A stretch of 64,000 bases of DNA from Actinomyces oris (lineage in GTDB: Bacteria; Actinomycetota; Actinomycetes; Actinomycetales; Actinomycetaceae): assembly GCF_001937665.1 (NCBI RefSeq), contig NZ_MSKL01000019.1, positions 1 to 64,000 of the forward strand, given 5' to 3'. Positions 34,678 to 42,952 of this stretch are shown piece after piece. Position numbers and translations under genes: made by a program. How positions within the stretch are numbered: the first letter of the stretch is position 1; the number at the start of each line of letters is the position of its first letter. The notes under the pieces are model-generated. The model did not search any database. It was not told the origin of the DNA and saw only the letters and a list, made by a program, of their open reading frames with translations.

Positions 34678-36635
34678 CGGTAGTCCCTCACCTGCATAGG
34701 CACCAGCGAGAAGCTCAGTGGCTCCGTGCGGCGCGTGTGCCCGCCGTCGGGCCCCGTCTGCCAGGCCGAGACGGAGCACCAGGTCTCATCATTGCGCTGG
34801 GCCTCGCCGCCCTGCGTCGCGTACTCCTCGCGGAAGTGGGCGCCGGCGGACTCGCGCCGGTCCAGGGCGTCGAGGATCATGACCTCCGCCAGCTCCAGGA
34901 AATCGGCGACCCGCAGCGCCTTCTCCAGCTCCTGGTTGAGCCGCGCCTGGTCACCAACCACGGTGACGTCGGCCCAGAACTCCTCGCGCAGGGCGCGCAC
35001 CTCCTCCAGGGCACGCCGCAGCCCCGCCTCGGAGCGGCTGACCCCGCAGCCGGTGTAGAGGACCTCACCCAGACGGCGGTGGAACCACACGGGGCGGTGG
35101 GTCCCACGCACCGCCATGAGCGCCTCAATGCGCTCGCGGGTGTCGGCCACGGCCTGAAGCGCCTCCGGCGCGTCGGGGCTCAAGGGGCTACTGCCCACCA
35201 ACCCGGCCAGGTAGTTCGGCACGGCCAGCGGCAGCACGAACCAGCCGTCCACGCTGGCGCTCAACAGCGAGTTCGCCCCCAGGCGGTTGGCGCCGTGGTA
35301 GTTGTTCGAGGCCTCCCCGCCTACGAACAACCCCGGGATCGTGGACATCTGGTCGAAGTCCACCCACAGCCCGCCCATCGTGAAGTGGGCGCCCGGGGCG
35401 ATGCGCATGGGTACCTCATAGGGGTCCTCGCCGGTGGCGTCGAGGTACATCTCGAACAGGTTGCCGTAGCGCGAGGCGATGGTCTCCTTGCCCAGCCGCT
35501 TCAGCGCGTCGCGGAAGTCGAGGTAGACCGAGTTGCGCAGCGGCCCGACGCCGCGGCCGGACTCGATCTGCTCGCGGGCGTTGCGTGAGGCCACGTCGCG
35601 CGGGGTGAGGTTGCCGAAGGCCGGGTACTTGCGCTCCAGGTAGTAGTCGCGCTCGTCCTCGGGGATCTCGTTCGGGGGTCGCTCGTCCCCGGGGCGCACG
35701 GGCACCCAGATGCGCCCGTCGTTGCGCAGGGACTCGCTCATGAGCGTCGTCTTGGACTGCCAGTGGGAGCTCACCGGCAGCGCCGTGGGGTGGAACTGCA
35801 CCATGCAGGCGGAGGCGAAGGCCGCCCCGCGCCGGTGGGCGCGCCAGGTGGCGGTGGCGTTGGAGGCCATGGCCAGGGTCGAGTAGTGGTAGACGCTGCC
35901 GTAGCCGCCGGTGGCCAGCACGACGGCGTGAGCGGTGTGGGCGCTCACCTCACCGGAGAGCAGGTCTCGGGTGACGATGCCCTGCGCGCGGGAGTCGGCC
36001 ACGATGAGGTCGAGCATCTCGGTGCGGGTGTGCATGCGGACGCTCCCGGCGGCGACCTGCTCCTGGAGGGCCTGGGCGCAGGCGATCTCCAGCTGCTGAC
36101 CGGTCTGCCCTCGCGTGTAGTAGGTGCGCGAGACCTGCACCCCGCCGAAGGAGCGGGTGGCGAGCTGGCCGCCGTACTCGCGGGCGAAGGGCGCCCCGAT
36201 CGCCTCCATATGGTCGATGACCCGGCCGGACTCCAGCCCCAGGCGCACGACGTCGGCCTCCCGCCCCCGGTAGTCCCCGCCCTTGACGGTGTCCTTGACG
36301 AAGCGCGCCAGGGAGTCGCCGTCGACCTTGCGGGCCCGGGCGGCGTTGATCCCGCCCTGCGCGGCCACCGAGTGGGCGCGGCGCGGGGCGTCGTGCAGGC
36401 TGAAGCACTCCACCCGGTAACCCAGGCGCCCCAAGGTGGCGGCCGCCCCGGCGCCGGCCAGCCCGGCACCCACCACGATGACAGTCAGCTTTCGACGGTT
36501 GGCGGGATTGACCAGGCGGTACTCGTCGCGTCGGCGCTCCCAGGCCTGCTCGGGCGGACAGTCCGGCAGATGCGCATCAAGATCCTCACCGACGTCGTAC
36601 AGGCCGCCGACGGCCCCCGGCGCGTTCGCACTCAT
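34674..36635 (-). CDS. sdhA: succinate dehydrogenase/fumarate reductase flavoprotein subunit
   Basis: The 653-residue flavoprotein oxidises succinate (or reduces fumarate) with covalently bound FAD. The dinucleotide fold VIVVGAGLAGAGAAATLG, the FAD-histidine region RRAHSVAAQGGINAA, and active-site segments ACMVQFHPTALP and HFTMGGLWVD are present. EASNNYHGANRLGANSLLSA lies near the C-terminal half. The ATG at 36635 overlaps the sdhC stop by four bases; a longer frame upstream would run through sdhC. The C-terminal region with NDETWCSVSAW resembles the SdhA of the sdhCAB type used by menaquinone-linked bacteria. Confidence 0.96.
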   Translation of the reverse strand: MSANAPGAVGGLYDVGEDLDAHLPDCPPEQAWERRRDEYRLVNPANRRKLTVIVVGAGLAGAGAAATLGRLGYRVECFSLHDAPRRAHSVAAQGGINAARARKVDGDSLARFVKDTVKGGDYRGREADVVRLGLESGRVIDHMEAIGAPFAREYGGQLATRSFGGVQVSRTYYTRGQTGQQLEIACAQALQEQVAAGSVRMHTRTEMLDLIVADSRAQGIVTRDLLSGEVSAHTAHAVVLATGGYGSVYHYSTLAMASNATATWRAHRRGAAFASACMVQFHPTALPVSSHWQSKTTLMSESLRNDGRIWVPVRPGDERPPNEIPEDERDYYLERKYPAFGNLTPRDVASRNAREQIESGRGVGPLRNSVYLDFRDALKRLGKETIASRYGNLFEMYLDATGEDPYEVPMRIAPGAHFTMGGLWVDFDQMSTIPGLFVGGEASNNYHGANRLGANSLLSASVDGWFVLPLAVPNYLAGLVGSSPLSPDAPEALQAVADTRERIEALMAVRGTHRPVWFHRRLGEVLYTGCGVSRSEAGLRRALEEVRALREEFWADVTVVGDQARLNQELEKALRVADFLELAEVMILDALDRRESAGAHFREEYATQGGEAQRNDETWCSVSAWQTGPDGGHTRRTEPLSFSLVPMQVRDYR

Positions 36636-37411
36636 CCGATCACCCCCGTGCAGATGAGTACGGGAAGCAGGCCGTTGACGACGGCGATGGTCAGGGCCAC
36701 GGCCAGGGCGACGGCGCGGCACACCTTCCGCAGCCTGGGACCCGTGCCGCCCAGGTCGATGACCACGTTCCACAGGCCCTGTGCCAGATGGAGGGAGAGC
36801 GCCAGCATGACCAGGCTGTAGAAGACCGCCATGCCGGGGCGCGACAGGCTCGCCACGAGGTTGTGGTAGGCGCTGACCTGCAGCTCACCGTTCGACGCCG
36901 TCGGCGCCTGAAAGCCCTCAGGGGCGATGAGACGACCGACGGTCAGGTCGAGAATGTGGATGAGGACGAAGACCCCGATGAGGACACCGGTCAGCAGCAT
37001 GGACCGAGCGCCGATAGTGCGCACGGGCAGGGCCCGGCGCCGGAAGGCCCCGCGAGCGCTCCTCGCACGTCGCCACAGCGTGATCCCCGCAGCGACGTGG
37101 GCCGCGATGCAGACCCCCAGAGCCAGGCGCATCACCCACAGGAGCCCTTCGTGCGGCAGGAGCGGGTAGGCGACCTGTCGCAGCCATGCGGCGTACCCGT
37201 TGAACGCCTCCGGGCCCGCGAGAACCTTGAGGTTGCCGACCATATGGACCACGACGAACAGGGCCATGATCGTGCCGGTGACCGCCATCGTCGCCTTGAG
37301 GACGCGCTGCGACGCCCACACGGGGGTGCGGCGTCTGCGCCGGGGAGGAAGCGCGTCACCAACGGGCCGAGCAGCCTCAGGGATGTGGGCGACCGTGGAC
37401 GTCGCAGCCAT
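36632..37411 (-). CDS. sdhC: succinate dehydrogenase cytochrome b subunit
   Basis: This 259-residue membrane anchor belongs to the single-subunit b558 family (five helices, two haems), found with sdhCAB operons rather than sdhCDAB. Helices include MAVTGTIMALFVVVHMVGNL, LALGVCIAAHVAAGITLW, SMLLTGVLIGVFVLIHILDL and YSLVMLALSLHLAQGLWN. Their conserved histidines (VVHMVGN, AAHVAAG, IHILDL, LHLAQG) are likely haem ligands. The ATG at 37411 follows AGGAGG ten bases upstream; an earlier start at 37462 adds non-conserved residues. It is the first gene of the operon. Confidence 0.93.
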   Translation of the reverse strand: MAATSTVAHIPEAARPVGDALPPRRRRRTPVWASQRVLKATMAVTGTIMALFVVVHMVGNLKVLAGPEAFNGYAAWLRQVAYPLLPHEGLLWVMRLALGVCIAAHVAAGITLWRRARSARGAFRRRALPVRTIGARSMLLTGVLIGVFVLIHILDLTVGRLIAPEGFQAPTASNGELQVSAYHNLVASLSRPGMAVFYSLVMLALSLHLAQGLWNVVIDLGGTGPRLRKVCRAVALAVALTIAVVNGLLPVLICTGVIG

Positions 37412-37515
37412 CTGACCCACCCTCCTATGCGCAGAACAACCCATAACTATGATAACGAACACTGTGATGCTGGCATAGGGCGTGCACCCTGTGCTTCGAC
37501 GGGCCGTCCAACGCG

Positions 37516-37554
37516 ACCGGCCGCCTCCCGCCGTTGAGGCGGAAGGCGGCCGGT
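37516..37554 (-). terminator. terminator hairpin after dapD
   Basis: ACCGGCCGCCT pairs with AGGCGGCCGGT, with an inner CCGCC/GGCGG extension and a short GTTGA loop, spanning 37516-37554. It lies about 30 bp beyond the dapD stop and in front of sdhC. Confidence 0.65.
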
Positions 37555-37582
37555 ACGAGAAGCGCGGCGGAGGAGAGGAACC

Positions 37583-38566
37583 CTACTGGCCTGCGTGCTG
37601 TGTTGAGCCCAGCTCGATGCTCTTGCCGCCGCGGGCCAGCGCCTCAACGGCCCCGGACTGGGAGTTGCGGCGGAACAGGACGTTGGAGGCACCGGCCAGC
37701 TCGCGGGCCGAGACCACGCGCGGCTCCTTGAACAGGCCGTGGTTGCCGGGCACTACTCCGCCCTGCGGCATGAGGGAGACCTTCGTGCCGGCCGTCAGGT
37801 ACAGGCCGGCCTCGACGACGCAGTCGTCACCCAGCGGGATTCCGAGCCCCGAGTTCGCCCCCAGCAGGCAGCGCTCACCCAGCGCCACCCGCTGGCGCCC
37901 ACCGCCCGAGAGCATTCCCATCGTGGAGGCACCGCCGCCGACGTCGGAGCCGTCACCGATGACAACCCCCTGGGAGATGCGGCCCTCAACCATGGAACGG
38001 CCCAGCGTCCCGGCGTTGTAGTTGACGAAGCCGGAGTGCATGACCGTGGTGCCCTCGGACAGGTAGGCGCCCAGGCGCACGTTCGCGCCGTTGCCGATCC
38101 GCACGCCCGAGGGCAGCACGTAGTCGGTCATGCGGGGGAACTTGTCCACCGAGTGCACCTGGACGGGGCGTCCCACGTCGGCGCGCAGGCGCATGCGGGT
38201 GGTCTCGAAGTCCTCAGCGCGGCAGGGGCCCGCGGAGGTCCACACCACGTTGGGCAGGCGGGAGAAGATTCCGTCCAGGTTGACGGTGTTGGGCCGGGCC
38301 AGGCGGTGGGACAGTGCGTGCAGGCGCAGGTAGGCGCCGGCCACGGTCTGGGGGGCGTCGTCGAGGTCGGCCCAGGTGCGCACCACGGTGGTGTGGACGC
38401 CGCGGGCCTCGTCGCGGCGTTCCATGGCACTCAGGGAGGCCAGGAGATCGGCGTGCCCGTCCTCGGGCTCGTCACCGAGAACCGGGCGGGGGTACCACAC
38501 GTCAAGGGTGTTGCCGTCGTCAGTCACGGTCGCCAGACCGAGACCCCATGCGCTACGAGTCGTCAT
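37583..38566 (-). CDS. dapD: 2,3,4,5-tetrahydropyridine-2,6-dicarboxylate N-succinyltransferase
   Basis: DapD transfers succinyl from succinyl-CoA to tetrahydrodipicolinate, the step preceding DapC in diaminopimelate/lysine synthesis. The 327-residue protein is the actinobacterial form. It has an N-terminal domain with [20 protein letters not shown], then left-handed beta-helix hexapeptide repeats from about residue 150 ([58 protein letters not shown]). The ATG at 38566 lies 6 nt after TAAGGT. It is divergent from the histidine phosphatase gene and seems to be transcribed alone. Confidence 0.95.
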   Translation of the reverse strand: MTTRSAWGLGLATVTDDGNTLDVWYPRPVLGDEPEDGHADLLASLSAMERRDEARGVHTTVVRTWADLDDAPQTVAGAYLRLHALSHRLARPNTVNLDGIFSRLPNVVWTSAGPCRAEDFETTRMRLRADVGRPVQVHSVDKFPRMTDYVLPSGVRIGNGANVRLGAYLSEGTTVMHSGFVNYNAGTLGRSMVEGRISQGVVIGDGSDVGGGASTMGMLSGGGRQRVALGERCLLGANSGLGIPLGDDCVVEAGLYLTAGTKVSLMPQGGVVPGNHGLFKEPRVVSARELAGASNVLFRRNSQSGAVEALARGGKSIELGSTQHAGQ

Positions 38567-38572
38567 GGGAAC

Positions 38573-38578
38573 ACCTTA
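38573..38578 (-). promoter_or_regulatory. -10 box of leaderless promoter (dapD)
   Basis: TAAGGT on the minus strand lies 6 nt before the dapD ATG. Confidence 0.5.
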
Positions 38579-38626
38579 CGGTCCCCGGTGGCTGACCGTT
38601 GCCGGCGGGCGTGCGAGAATCACCGC

Positions 38627-39334
38627 ATGGCGCGCACGACGATCCACCTCATGCGGCACGGCGAGGTGCACAACCCCGAGGGCATCCTCTACGGCCGCCT
38701 GCCCGGGTACCACCTGTCGACCCTGGGCCACCAGATGGCCCAGCAGGTCGCCGACGTCCTGTCCGCCTCCGGGCACGACATCACCCGGGTCATCACCTCA
38801 CCCCTGGAGCGGGCCCGGGAGACCGGCGCCCCCACTGCCGCAGCCTTCGGTCTGGCGCCGACGACGGACGCCCGACTCATCGAGGCCGGCAACTCCTTCG
38901 AGGGCGTGGCCGTCAACCGCAACCGCTGGGTCCTGGCCCACCCCACCTACTGGCCCAGCTACGTCAACCCGCTGCGCCCCTCCTGGGGCGAGCCCTACAA
39001 GGAGATCGTTGAACGGATGCGCGGCGCCGTCGTCTCCGCTCTCGACGTCGCCGAGGGGCACGAGGCGCTCCTCGTCTCCCACCAGCTGCCCGTCTGGTCG
39101 CTGCGCCTCTTCCTGGAGGGGCGCTCCCTGGCCCACGACCCGCGCCGCCGCCAGTGCGCCCTGGCCTCTCTGACCTCCCTGACCTTCGAGGACCGCACCC
39201 TGGTGGGGCTGGCCTACTGGGAACCGGCCGGCGACCTGCTGCGCCAGGCCCGCGACATGGTTCCCGGCACCTCCTCCGCCCGCCCCGCCACCGGCAGCGT
39301 CAGCCGCGACAGGCACGCCGAGGCGGCGCGGTGA
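38627..39334 (+). CDS. histidine phosphatase family protein
   Basis: The 235-residue protein belongs to the histidine phosphatase (phosphoglycerate-mutase-like) superfamily. The catalytic motif IHLMRHGEVHN gives the phosphorylated histidine, TSPLERARETG holds the second arginine, and SHQLPVWSL contains the late histidine. Actinobacterial relatives (MSMEG_4193-like) are of unknown substrate. GAGAAT lies 6 nt before the ATG, near the leaderless pattern. The stop overlaps the GTG start of the next gene, so they form a two-gene unit. A longer upstream frame antisense to dapD is spurious. Confidence 0.88.
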   Translation: MARTTIHLMRHGEVHNPEGILYGRLPGYHLSTLGHQMAQQVADVLSASGHDITRVITSPLERARETGAPTAAAFGLAPTTDARLIEAGNSFEGVAVNRNRWVLAHPTYWPSYVNPLRPSWGEPYKEIVERMRGAVVSALDVAEGHEALLVSHQLPVWSLRLFLEGRSLAHDPRRRQCALASLTSLTFEDRTLVGLAYWEPAGDLLRQARDMVPGTSSARPATGSVSRDRHAEAAR

Positions 39335-40101
39335 CCCAGCAGCCGCCCTCGCGCCCGGTCGGCGGCGAGGTCGTGCGCACCGGCCCGCCCGGTGAGGTCC
39401 TCCGCCCCGGCCGCGCCCGCCCCGCCCCACGCCGCCCCTGGACCGGGCAGGACTTCGTGTGGTGGCACACCGCCGCCGTCCTGACCGCCACCCGCCAGGG
39501 TCGGCGCCCCAACCCGGTCTCACCGACCATCGACCCCGTGCGCCCGGCCCTGGGGTCCGGTGAGGTCATGCTGGCCACCTGCGACGCCGAGCTGCTCCTG
39601 TGGCGGCGCGGGGACGCCACCTACAACCCCTCCCGAGGCTTCTTCCTGGCCGGAGGCCCCGTCGGCCTGGCCCTGACGGCCGCCTTCTTCGGTGGACAGG
39701 CCTATCTCAACCACCGGCGCCGACGCTCCGCCGAGGCCGACGCCGTCGAGAAGTGGCGCCACCTGGCCGGCGCCCGCCTGACCGTGTCCACCCACGGCAT
39801 CTACCTGGGCACGGGGGAGGGCGTCATGCCCATCTCCTACGCCGACATCCAGGAGGTCCAGCTCACCGCCACCGGAGAGATCGTCATCGCCGCAGCCAAC
39901 TCCTCCGGCTCGGTGCGGCTCAAGATCCGGGCCCAGTGGGCCGAGCTCGTCCTCATCCTGTGGTCGGTGCGCTACATGCCCGAGCACCCCCAGCTCATCG
40001 GGCGAACCTGGATCCCCGGCGACTGGCTCATCCACGCCGCCGCCCACGGATACGACGTCGACACCACCCCCTGGCCCCAGGCGCGCCCCGCCCTGCCCTG
40101 A
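39331..40101 (+). CDS. hypothetical protein with two-residue-spaced hydrophobic segment, phosphatase operon
   Basis: This 256-residue protein of unknown function starts at a GTG overlapping the histidine phosphatase stop (GTGA). The N-terminal 45 residues are rich in Pro and Arg. A central region has FVWWHTAAVLTATRQGR and a hydrophobic segment GGPVGLALTAAFFGGQAYLN followed by a basic RRRRSAEADAVEKWR. The C-terminal half looks like a small beta-rich domain (RLTVSTHGIYLGTGEGVMPI, VQLTATGEIVIAA) reminiscent of PH-like folds, followed by WVLI-rich helices. Membrane association is likely. No family was recognised with confidence. Confidence 0.7.
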   Translation: MTQQPPSRPVGGEVVRTGPPGEVLRPGRARPAPRRPWTGQDFVWWHTAAVLTATRQGRRPNPVSPTIDPVRPALGSGEVMLATCDAELLLWRRGDATYNPSRGFFLAGGPVGLALTAAFFGGQAYLNHRRRRSAEADAVEKWRHLAGARLTVSTHGIYLGTGEGVMPISYADIQEVQLTATGEIVIAAANSSGSVRLKIRAQWAELVLILWSVRYMPEHPQLIGRTWIPGDWLIHAAAHGYDVDTTPWPQARPALP

Positions 40102-40136
40102 GGGCGCAGCGACACGGCCGGCCGGCGCGTCCCCGG

Positions 40137-40571
40137 TCAGTGCTGGTCGGTCCCGGACCGGTCGGTCTCGCCGGCGTCAGGACCCTCGTCAGTCCCGTCA
40201 TTGCTGCCGTCGTGACCGCCGGCCGGCTCCTGCGGGTGGTGCTTGCGACGGCGGATGTCCTGCTCCAGGCCCCTGAGGAACTCCGGGTCGTCGTCGGGCG
40301 CCGTGGGCCGGGCGCGCTGCGGGCGACGGAAGCTCGTGCCCTCCCGGGAGGACCACACGGTGGGCTCGACGTAACCGCCGCGCTCCTCGGCGGCCTTGAC
40401 CCGCGAGACGATGATCCAGGCGATCGGGCCGATGGTCGGGAACAGGACGACCAGGGTGATCCACAGGTACTTCGGCATCCTGGCCGGCATGCCCTCATCC
40501 GGCGTGCGTGCGCAGTCCAGCAGGGCGTACAGCGTCAGAGCGAACACCAGGACGATGAGGACGATACGCAT
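40137..40571 (-). CDS. PLDc_N domain membrane protein
   Basis: This 144-residue protein has two membrane helices (RIVLIVLVFALTLYALLDC and PKYLWITLVVLFPTIGPIAWIIVSR) with the Y-A-L-x-D-C and W-(x)n-P-x-x-G-P-I-A-W pattern of the PLDc_N domain, found at the N-terminus of cardiolipin synthases and as stand-alone proteins in actinobacteria. A hydrophilic tail of about 80 residues follows, rich in Gly, Asp, Ser and His, probably disordered. No catalytic HKD motif is present, so it is not itself a synthase. Start is supported by TAGGGT 6 nt upstream. It is divergent from menE. Confidence 0.82.
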   Translation of the reverse strand: MRIVLIVLVFALTLYALLDCARTPDEGMPARMPKYLWITLVVLFPTIGPIAWIIVSRVKAAEERGGYVEPTVWSSREGTSFRRPQRARPTAPDDDPEFLRGLEQDIRRRKHHPQEPAGGHDGSNDGTDEGPDAGETDRSGTDQH

Positions 40572-40577
40572 GGGCCA

Positions 40578-40583
40578 ACCCTA
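40578..40583 (-). promoter_or_regulatory. -10 box of leaderless promoter (PLDc_N gene)
   Basis: TAGGGT on the minus strand lies 6 nt before the ATG at 40571. Confidence 0.5.
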
Positions 40584-40680
40584 ACCGAGCCGGACGGTCC
40601 CGCAGACCCCTCACCTGCCCGGACCCTCCCGTCCACGCCGGCTCGTCCCCATCCGGCCGGGGCCGTGGCACGATCATGCC

Positions 40681-42036
40681 GTGCCCGCCCCGCCCGCCCT
40701 CCGCCTCCTGACCGGCGGAACCGCCCCCGACGACGTCGCCGCCCTGCGCACCGCCCTCGCCGAGCGCCTGGCCCTGCGCGGCCTGCTCGCCAGCCGCGAT
40801 GGCCGCCCAGCGTCCACCGCCGTGGACGGAGCCGACCGGACGGACGCGCCTCCTCCGCCGCTCGTACCCATCGGTCCCGAGGAGGACCCCTCCCAGGTCC
40901 GCGCCGACCTGACCCGCCGCATCACCCGCATCCCTGCGCGCACCGACCTCATCCTGCGCACCTCCGGCTCCACCACCGGCACCGGCAGGCTCATCGCCAT
41001 GAGCGCCGCCGCCCTGGTGGCCTCCGCCCGCGCCACCCACGCGCGCCTCGGCGGCCCGGGAACCTGGCTCCTGCCCCTGCCCGCCCACCACGTCGCCGGC
41101 CTGCAGATCCTCATCCGCTCCCTGGAGGCCGGAACCGAGCCCGTCGTGGTCGACACGAGCGCAGGATTCAGCCCGACGGCGCTCGCGGACGCCCTGAGCT
41201 CGGCGCACCCGCTCACCGGTCCGGCCGCCTCCCGGCTCTATGTCTCCCTGGTCCCCACCCAGCTGGTGCGCATCCTGCAGGACCCGGCGGCCGGCCGGGC
41301 CCTGTCCACGGTCGACGCCGTCCTCCTGGGCGGTGCCGCCGCCGACCCCGGGCTGCTGGCCCGGGCTCGAAGCTCCGGCATCACCGTGGTCACCACCTAC
41401 GGCATGAGCGAGACCGGCGGCGGCTGCGTCTACGACGGCCGTCCCCTGGAGGGGGTCGAGATCGCCATCCAGGAGCCCGATGCCGAGGGCGCCGGCCGCA
41501 TCCTCATCTCCGGTCCGGTCCTGGCCGAGGACTACCTCCAACCCCCCGGCCGCACGCCCGACGACGCAGGCGAGGGCTTTCACCGCAGCGGCGGCAAACG
41601 CGTCCTGGCCACCTCCGACCGCGGCCGACTGCACCCCGACGGGCGCCTGGAGGTCCTGGGACGCCTGGACGACGTCATCATCACCGGGGGCGTCAAAGTC
41701 GAGCCCCGCCACGTGGAGGAGGCCCTCGCCGGCATCGAGGGCGTTGCCGAGGCCTGCGTCGTCGGCCTGCCCGACGAGCAGTGGGGAAGCCGCGTGGTCG
41801 CCGCCGTCGCGCTCGAGCCGAGTGGGCACCGGGACCGCTCGCACCGGTGGGACGGCGCCGCCCTGCGCGAGGCGGTCCGCGCCCGGCTGGACGGTGCGCA
41901 CGCCCCCAAACGGGTTGTTGTCCTGGAGGCCCTGCCGCTGCGCCCCAGTGGGAAGGTCGACCGGCGCGAGGTCGCCCGACGCCTCGCCGCAGCCACGACA
42001 GACGTGACGGCGGGGCCTCCTACGCCAGGGCCCTGA
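40681..42036 (+). CDS. menE: o-succinylbenzoate--CoA ligase
   Basis: MenE activates o-succinylbenzoate with ATP and CoA in menaquinone synthesis. The 451-residue protein is an adenylate-forming enzyme of compact actinobacterial type. P-loop-like LRTSGSTTGTGRLIAM, the HHVAGLQILIRSL segment, TTYGMSETGGG, the ribose-binding TSDRGRLHPDGRLEVLGR and the late catalytic-Lys motif LRPSGKVDRREV are visible. The GTG at 40681 has CACGAT 6 nt upstream. Its 3' end overlaps the convergent PfkB kinase gene by 17 bp. menA and menB elsewhere in the window support a men role over a generic acyl-CoA ligase. Confidence 0.88.
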   Translation: MPAPPALRLLTGGTAPDDVAALRTALAERLALRGLLASRDGRPASTAVDGADRTDAPPPPLVPIGPEEDPSQVRADLTRRITRIPARTDLILRTSGSTTGTGRLIAMSAAALVASARATHARLGGPGTWLLPLPAHHVAGLQILIRSLEAGTEPVVVDTSAGFSPTALADALSSAHPLTGPAASRLYVSLVPTQLVRILQDPAAGRALSTVDAVLLGGAAADPGLLARARSSGITVVTTYGMSETGGGCVYDGRPLEGVEIAIQEPDAEGAGRILISGPVLAEDYLQPPGRTPDDAGEGFHRSGGKRVLATSDRGRLHPDGRLEVLGRLDDVIITGGVKVEPRHVEEALAGIEGVAEACVVGLPDEQWGSRVVAAVALEPSGHRDRSHRWDGAALREAVRARLDGAHAPKRVVVLEALPLRPSGKVDRREVARRLAAATTDVTAGPPTPGP

Positions 42037-42952
42037 TCTCCGCCTCACTCGGGCAGGTGGCCGGACCGAAGCGCGTCGTGGTCAAGGCGCCGGCCACATT
42101 CGCCCAGCGCAGCGCCGTCGTCAGATCGACGCCCCGGGCCAGGGCCGCGGCCAGGACACCGGAGTGCGCGTCCCCGGCCCCATTGGTGTCCACCGGTGTC
42201 ACCGGGATGCTCGGGGTGTGGCGTGCCCGACCCCCATCGGAGAACCAGGATCCCTGCGCCCCGGCCCGCACTAGGACGATGCCGAGCCTGGACGCCAGCG
42301 TCTCGCAGACAGCACCGTGGTCGCCGATCTCCGCCCGCAGCCCCAGGCGGCCGGCGAGCAGCCCGGCCTCACGCTCGTTGAGGGACCAGATGGGCGCCAG
42401 TCCACCGATGCGCTCCAACGCGCTCATGGGGACCGAACCGACCATGGGGGAGACGTCGAACAGTGCCGTGCACCCCGCCCGGGCCTCGATCAACCTCCCG
42501 GCCAGCCGCTCCAGCGCCGTCCTGGAGGCATCATCGGCCAGGGAGTAGCCGGAGAGGTAGACGATGTCGTCGTCGCTCACCTCCAGGTGGTCGAAGGCAT
42601 CCGCCGGGCCACGAGTCTCGGCCCCGCAGGTGGAGATGAAGGTGCGCTCGGCTCTCGCATCGGTCATGGCCACGCAGTAGCCCTGGTCGCCGGGTGCGAC
42701 CGGGCCGACATGGTCCACCCCGATCGTCTCCAAGGCCTCGCGGGCTGCCTCGGCGAAGGGCCCCTCACCCAGTGGTCCGGCGTACAGGGTCTCGACACCC
42801 AGCCTGCGGGCGGCGGCCAGCACGTTGAAGCCACCGCCGACGGCCATGGAGGACTCGTCGGCGAACACGTCGCCACCGGGCTCGGGAATCGCCTCGACGC
42901 GCAAGGTGAGGTCGATGACGACCTGGCCGGTGTGAATGACCCGTCCCATCAT
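42020..42952 (-). CDS. PfkB family carbohydrate kinase
   Basis: This 310-residue kinase of the ribokinase/PfkB superfamily has the first signature AVGGGFNVLAAARRLGV and the second, with the catalytic aspartate, PVDTNGAGDAHSGVL. Substrate-lid residues and the LNEREAGLLAGRLG segment are typical. It overlaps the stop of the upstream ADP-ribosylglycohydrolase gene by four bases, so the two are translationally coupled. A ribose- or nucleoside-type substrate released by the hydrolase is a reasonable inference, but no sugar can be assigned from sequence. Confidence 0.88.
   Translation of the reverse strand: MMGRVIHTGQVVIDLTLRVEAIPEPGGDVFADESSMAVGGGFNVLAAARRLGVETLYAGPLGEGPFAEAAREALETIGVDHVGPVAPGDQGYCVAMTDARAERTFISTCGAETRGPADAFDHLEVSDDDIVYLSGYSLADDASRTALERLAGRLIEARAGCTALFDVSPMVGSVPMSALERIGGLAPIWSLNEREAGLLAGRLGLRAEIGDHGAVCETLASRLGIVLVRAGAQGSWFSDGGRARHTPSIPVTPVDTNGAGDAHSGVLAAALARGVDLTTALRWANVAGALTTTRFGPATCPSEAEIRALA

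Noticed and set aside
37739-38626. Long plus-strand frame running from antisense dapD into the histidine phosphatase gene
   Set aside because: The upstream part is the complement of dapD hexapeptide-repeat codons; the phosphatase catalytic motif begins right after the ATG at 38627, which has its own upstream signals.
39600-42548. A 982-residue plus-strand frame
   Set aside because: It runs through three well-supported genes in the wrong frame and is almost entirely Arg/Pro/Gly, typical of shadow frames in GC-rich DNA.
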